DNA of 64,000 bases from Amycolatopsis roodepoortensis. Its GTDB lineage: Bacteria; Actinomycetota; Actinomycetes; Mycobacteriales; Pseudonocardiaceae. A program made the position numbers and the translations under genes. Below are positions 32,281 to 40,093 of this stretch, one piece after another (positions within the stretch are counted from its first letter, which is position 1; each line of letters opens with the position of its first letter). The notes beneath the pieces were generated by a model that had not been told where the DNA came from, did not search any database, and saw nothing but the letters and a program-made list of their open reading frames with translations. The stretch covers positions 62,001 to 126,000 of the forward strand of contig NZ_JADBEJ010000005.1 in assembly GCF_014873915.1 (NCBI RefSeq). Direction: 5' to 3'.

Positions 32281-33456
32281 ATGACCACGATTGTCCGAAC
32301 CGGACCGATCCGCTATGCCACAGCGGCACGGTTCGCCCTGCCTGTCGCCGTTTCGGAGCGGACGGCGTCCAGCGGGGAGATCAGCCCGCAACCGCCGTCC
32401 CGGCTGGACCGCGTGATGGGGCCGCCGCGCGATCGCCTCCCGCAGGGCGAGGACTGTCTCAACCTGACGGTCACCACTCCGGGCCTGGATGACGGACGGA
32501 GGCCGGTGCTGGTGTGGTTGCACGGCGGCGGCTTCTCCAGTGGTGGCGGCTTGTTCGACTGGTACGACGGCGGCGCGCTGGCGGCCGAAGGCGACATGGT
32601 GGTGGTCGGCGTCAACTACCGGCTCGGCGCGCTCGGCTACCTGTACCTGGACGGCGTCAGCCCCGGCAACCTCGGGCTGGCCGACCAGCTCGAAGCGCTG
32701 CGCTGGGTGCGGGCCAACATCGCGGCCTACGGCGGCGACCCGGACAACGTGACGGTCGCCGGGCAGTCGGCGGGCGGCATCTCCATCCGGCTCCTGATGG
32801 ACCTGCCCGAGGCGCGCGGCCTGTTCCGGCGGGCGATCCTGCAGAGCGCGCCGCTCGGCCTCGCCACCCGGCGGCCCGAGCACGCGGCGAAACTCGGCCA
32901 GGTGTTCGCCGATGCGCTCGGTACCGACCTGCACACCGCCGGCATCACGGAAATCCTGGCCGCGCACAAGGAGACCGCGCTGACGAACCTGCGGCTCACC
33001 GGCGACCCGATGGAACCGGCGTTCGTTCCGGTGGACACGCTGGACAAGGCGTCCTTCGCGGACAACGTGCGCGACCTCGACGTGCTGTACGGCTGGAACG
33101 CCGACGACATGACCGCGTTCCCCGGCGCCGCGGGCACCGACGAGATCTACGTCGAACCGCTGGCCGCTTTCGGCGACCGCTTGCGCTCGGCCCGCGCCAA
33201 CGTCTGGTCGTACCGGCTCGACTGGCGGCCCGAAGGGTCGGAATTCGGCGCCACCCACTGCCTGGAACTGCCGCTGCTGCTCGGCACCCAGCAGGCCTGG
33301 CAGGACAGCCCGATGCTCGGCAAGGTGCCGTGGCCCGAGGTCGACGCCTTCGGCGCCGCCCTCCGCGCAGTCTGGGCGACCTTCGCCCGCGCCGGCACCC
33401 TCGACCCCACGCCGGTCGCGGACCACCCCATCACGTTCAACGCCGAACACGCGTGA
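32281..33456 (+). CDS. type B carboxylesterase
   Basis: The 391-residue alpha/beta hydrolase has the oxyanion hole HGGGF, the nucleophile Ser in VAGQSAGGIS and the His in GATHCLELP. The acid position reads GWNADDMTAF where most members have DE, so Asp may replace Glu. It is about 100 residues shorter than typical type B esterases and lacks most of the C-terminal lid region. ATG 32281 with GAGGTG upstream is preferred over GTG 32275. It shares a 26-nt divergent promoter with the LysR gene, so an ester substrate linked to the aromatic pathway is possible. Confidence 0.8.
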   Translation: MTTIVRTGPIRYATAARFALPVAVSERTASSGEISPQPPSRLDRVMGPPRDRLPQGEDCLNLTVTTPGLDDGRRPVLVWLHGGGFSSGGGLFDWYDGGALAAEGDMVVVGVNYRLGALGYLYLDGVSPGNLGLADQLEALRWVRANIAAYGGDPDNVTVAGQSAGGISIRLLMDLPEARGLFRRAILQSAPLGLATRRPEHAAKLGQVFADALGTDLHTAGITEILAAHKETALTNLRLTGDPMEPAFVPVDTLDKASFADNVRDLDVLYGWNADDMTAFPGAAGTDEIYVEPLAAFGDRLRSARANVWSYRLDWRPEGSEFGATHCLELPLLLGTQQAWQDSPMLGKVPWPEVDAFGAALRAVWATFARAGTLDPTPVADHPITFNAEHA

Positions 33457-33554
33457 TTGAAGGCGTAACTCGCGTGATTGGAAGCGTAACTCGCGAGTTA
33501 CGCCTCGAAGCACGCGAGTTACGCCTCCAGACACGCGAGTTACGCCTCCAAGCA
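33450..33554. repeat. five 21-bp units in an inverted tandem array
   Basis: Five contiguous 21-bp units (33450, 33471, 33492, 33513, 33534) share GCGTAACTCGCG or its complement CGCGAGTTACGC. The first two point one way and the last three the other, meeting in a 20-bp perfect palindrome (33484-33503). The array begins inside the last codons of the carboxylesterase gene. Period 21 equals two helical turns. There are no unique spacers, so it is not a CRISPR. Confidence 0.8.
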
Positions 33555-33597
33555 CACGCACAGGTCTGCTGAAAAGGCCCTGACAGTAGAGGTGGGA

Positions 33598-33634
33598 GCG
33601 CGCCCGGTCAAGACGTTGTGCTGACCGGGCGCGC
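33598..33634 (+). terminator. 13-bp perfect hairpin upstream of the ABC operon
   Basis: GCGCGCCCGGTCA (33598-33610) pairs exactly with TGACCGGGCGCGC (33622-33634) around an 11-nt loop. It could end read-through from the carboxylesterase gene, or be a regulatory element because it overlaps the proposed promoter of the next operon. Confidence 0.5.
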
Positions 33635-33645
33635 GGTCCTATCGT
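33616..33645 (+). promoter_or_regulatory. candidate promoter of the xyloglucan ABC operon
   Basis: TTGTGC (33616-33621), an 18-nt spacer and TATCGT (33640-33645) resemble a housekeeping -35/-10 pair. The LacI operator begins 6 nt after the -10 box, where it would cover the start site. Confidence 0.4.
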
Positions 33646-33650
33646 GTCCA

Positions 33651-33664
33651 TCGAAGCGCTTCGA
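33651..33664. promoter_or_regulatory. LacI-type operator, ABC operon
   Basis: TCGAAGCGCTTCGA is a perfect 14-bp palindrome with the central CG step typical of LacI/GalR operators. The same sequence precedes the secreted GH3 gene (42503-42516). It lies 78 nt upstream of the binding-protein start. Confidence 0.75.
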
Positions 33665-33741
33665 CAGTTCGGGTCACCGCGGATTCCGAAGGAGGCCACG
33701 ATGGCCGGCGGGTATCACCGACTTCTCTGGAGGGACCTCTG

Positions 33742-35019
33742 ATGTCGAAGCGAGTACTGGCCGCCGCGATGGTCGCTGTGCTGGCCGTCGCGGGCTGCGG
33801 GTCCGGATCCGGCAGTGGTGACCCGAAAACCCTGAAGTTGTGGCACTACGAGGCACCGGACAGCGCGATGGGCGTGGCCTGGGCCGAGGCGATCAAGCAG
33901 TTCGAGGCGAGCCATCCCGGTGTCAAGGTCGCCTTCGAGGAGAAGGGGTTCGAGCAGATCCAGAAGACGGCGCCGATGGTGCTCAATTCGGGCGACGCGC
34001 CGGACATCCTGGAGTACAACAAGGGGAACGCCACCGCGGGACTGCTGTCCAAGCAGGGACTGCTGACCGACATCAGCGAAGAGGTCAGCAAACGCGGCTG
34101 GGACAAGCAGCTCACTCCGGCGCTCCAGACCACCGCTCGTTACGACGAGAACGGCGTGATGGGATCCGGCAACTGGTACGGCGTCCCGAACTATGCCGAG
34201 TACGTGAAGATCTTCTACAACAAGGACATGTTCGCCCAGCAGGGTCTCGAAGAGCCGCGGACCATCGAACAGCTGACCGCGGCCATGGCCAAATTCGCCG
34301 GTGCCGGGGTCACCCCGCTGGCCGTCGGCGGCTCGGAGTACCCGGCGCATCAGGTCCTGTACCAGCTCACCCTCACCAAGGCCGACCGCGGCTGGGTGGA
34401 CCGCTACCAGCGCTACACCGGCAAGGTGGACTTCCACGATGCCGCGTGGACCTACGGCGCGACAACCTTCGCCGACTGGGTGCGGAAGGGCTACGTCAGC
34501 AAGGATGCCGCCGGCGTCGACGCCGAGGCCATGGGCATGTCGTTCATGCAGGGCAAGTATCCGATCATGATCAGCGGCAGCTGGTGGTACGGCAGGCTGG
34601 TGCAGAGCATCAAGGACTTCCAGTGGGGTTCCGTGCCGTGGCCGGGGATGACCTCGGGGTCGGCGGGCAACATGTGGGTCATCCCCAAGGGAGCGAAGAA
34701 CCGCGACCTCGCACTGGACTTCATCGCGATCACGATGTCCCAGCCCATCCAGGACAAGCTCCGTGAGGCAGGCGGTGTCCCGGTGGTGAACAGCCCCACG
34801 CCGCCGGCCGAGCCACGGCTTAAGGATCTGGTGGAGGACTTCACCACTCTGTCCACACAGGACAAGCTGGCGTTCTATCCGGACTGGCCCGCGCCCGGGT
34901 ACTACGACGTCCACGTCTCGGCGACGCAGAAGCTCATCACCTCGAGCGCCCAGCCGTCGCAGGTGCTCGACGAGCTCGCCAAGCCGTACGAGGAGAATCT
35001 GGCGAACGTGGGCAAATGA
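33742..35019 (+). CDS. ABC sugar-binding lipoprotein
   Basis: The 425-residue family 1 solute-binding protein has a lipoprotein signal with lipobox LAVAGC (Cys 19) and typical segments LKLWHYE, FEASHPGVKVAFEEKGF and SGDAPDILEYNKGN. It would capture oligosaccharides outside the membrane and deliver them to the two permeases that follow by overlapping ATGA junctions. The downstream alpha-xylosidase makes a xyloglucan oligosaccharide the best guess for the ligand. A LacI-type operator is 78 nt upstream. Confidence 0.88.
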   Translation: MSKRVLAAAMVAVLAVAGCGSGSGSGDPKTLKLWHYEAPDSAMGVAWAEAIKQFEASHPGVKVAFEEKGFEQIQKTAPMVLNSGDAPDILEYNKGNATAGLLSKQGLLTDISEEVSKRGWDKQLTPALQTTARYDENGVMGSGNWYGVPNYAEYVKIFYNKDMFAQQGLEEPRTIEQLTAAMAKFAGAGVTPLAVGGSEYPAHQVLYQLTLTKADRGWVDRYQRYTGKVDFHDAAWTYGATTFADWVRKGYVSKDAAGVDAEAMGMSFMQGKYPIMISGSWWYGRLVQSIKDFQWGSVPWPGMTSGSAGNMWVIPKGAKNRDLALDFIAITMSQPIQDKLREAGGVPVVNSPTPPAEPRLKDLVEDFTTLSTQDKLAFYPDWPAPGYYDVHVSATQKLITSSAQPSQVLDELAKPYEENLANVGK

Positions 35020-35900
35020 CCAGGGGACGGGGAAACTACCTGCTCTTCCTGATCCCCGGCGCGCTGCTGCTGATCGCGGTGATCCTGGTGCCGTTCGCGA
35101 TGAACATCGGCATCAGCTTCACCCAGTGGTCCGGCGCCGGCGATCCGAAGTGGACAGGACTGGAGAACTACCGGCGGTTGTTCGCGGACGACGTCTTCTG
35201 GGCGTCGTTCCGCCACAACCTCGGGCTGGTGGTGGCGATGGCCGTCGTGCCGACCGTGGCCGGGCTGGTGATCGCGGCCGCGCTGTTCGATTTCGTGGCC
35301 AAACGGTTCGGGACGCGGGCGGCCAGCGTGCTGCGAGCCTGCGTCTACCTGCCCCAGGTGCTGCCGATCGCGGTCGCCGGCATCGTCTGGAGCTGGATAC
35401 TCGCGCCCGAGGGCGCGGTGAACGAACTCCTCTCCGCCGTCGGGCTCGGCTCGCTCGCCCAGAACTGGCTGGGCGACCCGGATCTCGCGCTGTGGAGCGT
35501 GATGGGCGTGATGGTGTGGATCCAGGTCGGCTATCCGGTGGTGATCTTCATGGCCGGGATGCAGCGTGCCGACCCCTCACTGCACGAGGCGGCGGAGCTG
35601 GACGGGGCGTCGTGGTGGGGCCGGTTCTGGCATGTGACCGTGCCACAGCTGCGGCCCGAGGTCTTCGTGGTCCTGCTGACCTGCACGATCGCCGCGCTGA
35701 AGGTGTTCGGGCCGATCTACGTGCTGACCAGGGGAGGCCCGGGAGGGTCCACCAACGTGCCCTCGTACTACTCGTTCCAGAACTTCTTCGAGAAGACGCA
35801 GGTCGGCTACGGCGCGGCGATCGCGACCGTGCTCACGGTGCTGATCCTCGTGCTCACCACGGTGTTCCTCCGGGCCCAGAAGCGGGGTGAGCAGGCGTGA
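35016..35900 (+). CDS. ABC sugar permease 1 (MalF-like)
   Basis: The 294-residue permease has six predicted membrane helices and the EAA loop EAAELDGASWWGRFWHVTVP that contacts the ATPase. Starts at ATG overlapping the binding-protein stop. It pairs with the next permease. No ATPase is encoded in the operon, as in many actinomycete oligosaccharide importers that share an MsiK-type ATPase. Confidence 0.9.
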   Translation: MTRGRGNYLLFLIPGALLLIAVILVPFAMNIGISFTQWSGAGDPKWTGLENYRRLFADDVFWASFRHNLGLVVAMAVVPTVAGLVIAAALFDFVAKRFGTRAASVLRACVYLPQVLPIAVAGIVWSWILAPEGAVNELLSAVGLGSLAQNWLGDPDLALWSVMGVMVWIQVGYPVVIFMAGMQRADPSLHEAAELDGASWWGRFWHVTVPQLRPEVFVVLLTCTIAALKVFGPIYVLTRGGPGGSTNVPSYYSFQNFFEKTQVGYGAAIATVLTVLILVLTTVFLRAQKRGEQA

Positions 35901-36709
35901 AACGGCATCTGACGCTCTGGTCGTTGATCGTTCTCGCGGTCGTGATGCTGGCGCCGTTCCTGGTCGTGGCGCTGAACGCGCTGAAAACCCCGGCCGAATA
36001 CGCGGCGGACGGCCCATTGTCCTTTCCGGACGGGGTGTACCTGCAAGGGCTGATCGACTTCTGGGTCCGGGTCGGGTTCGGGCAGAAACTGCTCAACAGC
36101 GTCGTGATCAGCGGTTCGGTCGCGGTGCTCGCGGTGGTGATCTCGGTGCTGAACGCCTACGCGCTGGGCATCGGGCGCGTCCGCGGCCGGACGTGGATCC
36201 TGGTCGCCTTCCTCATCGCGAACACGCTGCCGCAGGAAGCGCTGGCGTACCCGCTGTACTTCCTCGCCAACGAAACCGGTCTCTACGACACTCAGCTCGG
36301 CGTGATCATCATCTTCACGATCATCCAGGCCGCGTTCGGCACCTATCTGCTGTCCTCGACGTACGTCGGGTTCCCGCACGAACTGCTCGAGGCCGCCTAT
36401 CTCGACGGCGCGAACAAATGGCAGACCCTGGTGCGCGTCGTGGTGCCGATCAGCAGGCCGACCCTCGGCGTGCTGTTCGTGTTCTTCTTCATCTGGACGT
36501 GGAACGAGTTCTTCCTGCCGCTGATCCTGCTCATCTCCAACGACACCCAGACCGTCCCGGTCGCGCTGGGTGTGCTGCAGGGCCAGCGGATGATGGACGC
36601 GACCGTGACCAGTGCCTCGGCGTTGCTCGGGGTCATCCCGGCGATCGCCTTCTTCCTGATCTTCCAGCGGACGTTGACACGTGGCATCACGGCAGGGGCG
36701 GTCAAATGA
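35897..36709 (+). CDS. ABC sugar permease 2 (MalG-like)
   Basis: The 270-residue permease has six predicted membrane helices and the EAA loop ELLEAAYLDGANKWQTLVRV. A GTG start overlaps the previous stop, and its own stop overlaps the alpha-xylosidase start. It forms the transmembrane heterodimer with permease 1. Confidence 0.9.
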   Translation: MKRHLTLWSLIVLAVVMLAPFLVVALNALKTPAEYAADGPLSFPDGVYLQGLIDFWVRVGFGQKLLNSVVISGSVAVLAVVISVLNAYALGIGRVRGRTWILVAFLIANTLPQEALAYPLYFLANETGLYDTQLGVIIIFTIIQAAFGTYLLSSTYVGFPHELLEAAYLDGANKWQTLVRVVVPISRPTLGVLFVFFFIWTWNEFFLPLILLISNDTQTVPVALGVLQGQRMMDATVTSASALLGVIPAIAFFLIFQRTLTRGITAGAVK

Positions 36710-38991
36710 AGTTCAGCAACGGCTATTGGCTGCTGCGCGACGGGGTACAGGCGGCGCATCCGGTGGAGGTGTACGACCTCACCGCGGGGGACGGGCGGAT
36801 CGTGGTGCACGCGCCGACCCATCGCATCCGCCATCGCGGCGACCTGTTGAAGGGGCCGGTGGCGACGGTCGGGTTCTCCTCGCCGATGCCGGACGTGATC
36901 GGGGTGAGCGTCACGCATTTCGAGGGCGGGCTGCTGCGAGAACCCCGCTTCGAGCTGGCGACCGTCGACGAGGAGGCGAAGGTCTCCGAGGACGGGCACA
37001 CGCTCACCGCGGGCGCGTTGTCGGTCCGGCTGCATCGCGGCGACGGGTGGAAGGTCGACTTCCTCGCGGACGGCAAGACGCTCACCACCAGCGGGGCCAA
37101 GGGCATGGGCTTCATGAGCCTCGACGGCGAGCACCATGTCCGCGACCAGCTGGACCTTTCCGTGGGGACGCAGGTCTACGGGCTCGGTGAACGGTTCGGG
37201 CCCTTGGTGCGCAACGGGCAGGTCGTCGACATCTGGAACGCCGACGCCGGCACGAGCAGCGAACAGGCCTACAAGAACGTCCCGTTCTATCTGACCAACG
37301 CCGGTTACGGCGTGTTCGTCGACCATCCGGGGCATGTGTCCTTCGAGGTCGCCTCCGAAGCGGTGTCGCGGGTGCAGTTCAGCGTCGTCGGCCAGTCCCT
37401 GGAGTACTACGTGATCTACGGCCCGAGCCCGAAGGAGATTCTGCGCAAGTACACGGCGCTGACCGGCAGACCGGCGCTCCCGCCCGCGTGGTCCTTCGGG
37501 CTGTGGCTGTCGACGTCGTTCACCACCTCCTATGACGAGGAGACCGTCTCGGGATTCGTCGACGGCATGATCGAACGCGATCTGCCGCTGAGCGTGTTCC
37601 ATTTCGACTGCTTCTGGATGCGCGAATTCAACTGGTGCGACTTCGAATGGGATCCGCGGACCTTCCCGGACCCCGTCGGCATGCTGGAGCGGCTGAAGGC
37701 GCGGGACCTGCGGATCTCGGTGTGGATCAACCCGTACGTGGCGCAACGGTCGCCGCTGTTCGCGGAAGGTGTCGAGGGCGGATACCTGCTGCGGAAACCG
37801 AACGGCGACGTGTGGCAGTGGGATCTCTGGCAGCCGGGAATGGCGCTGGTCGACTTCACCAACCCCGCGGCGCGCACGTGGTACGCGTCCAAATTGGACG
37901 CTCTGCTCGAACAAGGCGTGGACTGTTTCAAGACCGACTTCGGCGAGCGGGTGCCGACGGACGTCGTCTACTTCGACGGGTCGGACCCCGAGCGCATGCA
38001 CAACTACTACACCTATCTCTACAACAAGACGGTGTTCGACGTGCTCCGCGAACGGCGCGGGGAGGGTGAAGCGGTCGTGTTCGCGCGCTCGGCGACCGCC
38101 GGGTCGCAGCAGTTCCCGGTGCATTGGGGCGGCGACTGCGAGTCGACGTACGAGTCGATGGCCGAGAGCCTGCGTGGCGGCCTTTCCCTGGGCCTGTCCG
38201 GTTTCGGGTACTGGAGCCACGACATCGGCGGCTTCGAGGGCACCCCGGATCCGGCGCTGTTCAAACGCTGGATCGCGTTCGGGATGCTGTCCTCGCACAG
38301 CAGGTTGCACGGCAGTTCGTCCTACCGGGTGCCCTGGCTGTTCGACGAGGAGGCCGTCGACGTCCTGCGGGTGTTCTCCAAGCTCAAGGCACGGCTGATG
38401 CCGTACCTGTGGCAAGCGGCGGAACAGGCGGCGGCCGAGGGCACTCCGATGATGCGGGCGATGGCGCTGGAGTTCCCCGCCGATCCGGCGTGCGCCCACC
38501 TCGAGCGGCAGTACATGCTCGGCGACTCGCTCCTGGTGGCACCGGTGTTCTCGGACGAGGGCGAAGTGACCTACTACGTCCCGGACGGCGTGTGGACCGA
38601 CTTCTTCACCGGCGACGAGATCCAGGGGCCGCGGTGGGTGACCACGGTCTGCGACATGCTCACCGTCCCGCTGCTCGTGCGCCCCAACACCGTCCTGCCG
38701 CTGGGTGCCGTCGACGACCGGCCGGATTACGACTACGCCGACGGCGTCACGCTACAGCTGTACCGGCTCGAAGACGGCGCCAGGATCACCACCACCGTCG
38801 GTGGCTCGACGTTCCGCACGCGCAGGGAGGGCGAGCGCGTCCACATCGACGTCGACTCCGCGCCTGATGGCTGGCAGGTGACCTTTCCCGCGGGTCACGA
38901 GACGATCGTGGCGACGGGAGGCGCGTTGACGATCCGCGGCGCTGTCTCCCCGGCGGAAGGCCGCGCTGGGGCATCTGGGGCGCCCGCCTGA
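36706..38991 (+). CDS. GH31 alpha-xylosidase (YicI-like)
   Basis: The 761-residue cytoplasmic enzyme releases non-reducing xylose from imported xyloglucan oligosaccharides. It has the YicI layout: N-terminal beta-sandwich, then (beta/alpha)8 barrel with nucleophile Asp in CFKTDFGERV (about residue 411) and acid/base Asp in VHWGGDCEST (about 476). The residues FHFDCFWMREFNWCDF are characteristic of alpha-xylosidases rather than alpha-glucosidases. No signal peptide is present. It ends the operon and is followed 2 nt later by a 23-bp palindrome. Confidence 0.88.
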   Translation: MKFSNGYWLLRDGVQAAHPVEVYDLTAGDGRIVVHAPTHRIRHRGDLLKGPVATVGFSSPMPDVIGVSVTHFEGGLLREPRFELATVDEEAKVSEDGHTLTAGALSVRLHRGDGWKVDFLADGKTLTTSGAKGMGFMSLDGEHHVRDQLDLSVGTQVYGLGERFGPLVRNGQVVDIWNADAGTSSEQAYKNVPFYLTNAGYGVFVDHPGHVSFEVASEAVSRVQFSVVGQSLEYYVIYGPSPKEILRKYTALTGRPALPPAWSFGLWLSTSFTTSYDEETVSGFVDGMIERDLPLSVFHFDCFWMREFNWCDFEWDPRTFPDPVGMLERLKARDLRISVWINPYVAQRSPLFAEGVEGGYLLRKPNGDVWQWDLWQPGMALVDFTNPAARTWYASKLDALLEQGVDCFKTDFGERVPTDVVYFDGSDPERMHNYYTYLYNKTVFDVLRERRGEGEAVVFARSATAGSQQFPVHWGGDCESTYESMAESLRGGLSLGLSGFGYWSHDIGGFEGTPDPALFKRWIAFGMLSSHSRLHGSSSYRVPWLFDEEAVDVLRVFSKLKARLMPYLWQAAEQAAAEGTPMMRAMALEFPADPACAHLERQYMLGDSLLVAPVFSDEGEVTYYVPDGVWTDFFTGDEIQGPRWVTTVCDMLTVPLLVRPNTVLPLGAVDDRPDYDYADGVTLQLYRLEDGARITTTVGGSTFRTRREGERVHIDVDSAPDGWQVTFPAGHETIVATGGALTIRGAVSPAEGRAGASGAPA

Positions 38992-38993
38992 GT

Positions 38994-39046
38994 GTCGCGA
39001 AAGCCACTTTCGGGACACCAGACGTCCCGAAAGTGGCTTTCGCGAC
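38994..39046. repeat. nested palindrome, CGAAAG family, copy 2
   Basis: Bases 38994-39016 are the exact reverse complement of 39024-39046 (23 bp, 7-nt loop). Arms differ from the element at 9328-9382 by one base. It sits between the convergent GH31 and LacI genes, where a bidirectional terminator is expected. Confidence 0.85.
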
Positions 39047-39082
39047 CCCTGCCGGCGGTAGGCGACCACCTTGGGTTACCCC

Positions 39083-40093
39083 TCAATGAGAAGGTGCCGG
39101 GCCCGTGCTGCCCCGTTCGGTCAGCCGGGGTGACAGCAGCCGGACCTCGGCCTGGCCTCCGTCGTCGAGGCGGCGCATCGCCATCTCGACGGCAAGACTG
39201 CCGAGTTCCGCGGCGGGGATGGCGATCGACGTGAGCTGGATCGACTGTGCCTCGGCCATGTCCTCCGGGCATACGGCTAGTACCGAGATGTCCTGAGGTA
39301 CCTGCTTGCCGCGGCGGTTCAGTTCGGACAGCAACGGGCCGAGGATGGCCTCGTTGTGCACGACCAGCCCGGTGACGCCGGGATGTCGGGCGAACACGTC
39401 GTCGAGGCAGGCACGTAGCGCGTCGTAGGAAGGCGCGCACGGGAACGAGCCGGCGCGCACCTTGCGTTTCGTGGCCGTCTGGCGGAACCCGCGCAGGAAG
39501 CGTCCCGCGTAGCTCGTGCCGCGTTTGTAGACCGCCGGGGAAGGGCCGATCAGCGCGATCTCGCGATGACCGAGATCGGCCAGATGCGTGACGCTCGCGG
39601 AGCCGGCGGCGGTGAAGTCGAGGTCGACGCAGGTCAGGTCGCCGGGGTCGGAGGGGACGCCGATCAGCACCACCGGCCGGTGCAAGGATCTCAGCACCGG
39701 TAGGCGGGGCTCGGAGGTCTCGACGTCCATGACGATCAGCGCGTCCGCGATGGCGGACGCGGCGATCCGGCGCAGTCCGTCCGGGCCTTCGTTCTTGGTC
39801 AGCAGGAGCACGTCGTGGTCGTACGTGCGTGCCTCGGTGACGGTGGCCGCGACGAACTGCATGACCACCGGGACGTTCAGGTCCGTCCGCAGCGGGACGA
39901 CGAGCGCCAGCACGTTGGTGCGGCTGCTGGCCAGCGCGCGGGCGCCCGCGTTCGGGTGGTAGCCGAGTTCGGTGATGCTGTGCTGGACCCGGCGGCGGGT
40001 GTCCTCCGAGATCGAACGCCGCCCGGACAGCACATAGGACACGGTGCTGGGGGAGACCCCGGCCGCCCGGGCGACGTCTGCGATGGTGACCAT
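39083..40093 (-). CDS. LacI-family repressor of the xyloglucan locus
   Basis: The 336-residue regulator has the N-terminal HTH and hinge (VTIADVARAAGVSPSTVSYV, then HPNAGARALAS) and a sugar-binding core similar to ribose-binding protein. ATG overlaps the TGA of the cytoplasmic GH3 gene, so it is made from the same mRNA. Four palindromes of TCGAA..TTCGA type in the locus are its likely operators, including one within the upstream gene's last codons. An oligosaccharide from xyloglucan is the expected inducer. Confidence 0.88.
   Translation of the reverse strand: MVTIADVARAAGVSPSTVSYVLSGRRSISEDTRRRVQHSITELGYHPNAGARALASSRTNVLALVVPLRTDLNVPVVMQFVAATVTEARTYDHDVLLLTKNEGPDGLRRIAASAIADALIVMDVETSEPRLPVLRSLHRPVVLIGVPSDPGDLTCVDLDFTAAGSASVTHLADLGHREIALIGPSPAVYKRGTSYAGRFLRGFRQTATKRKVRAGSFPCAPSYDALRACLDDVFARHPGVTGLVVHNEAILGPLLSELNRRGKQVPQDISVLAVCPEDMAEAQSIQLTSIAIPAAELGSLAVEMAMRRLDDGGQAEVRLLSPRLTERGSTGPAPSH

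Noticed and set aside
33450..33554. CRISPR array
   Set aside because: Units are contiguous 21-mers without unique spacers and change orientation midway; no cas genes are present.
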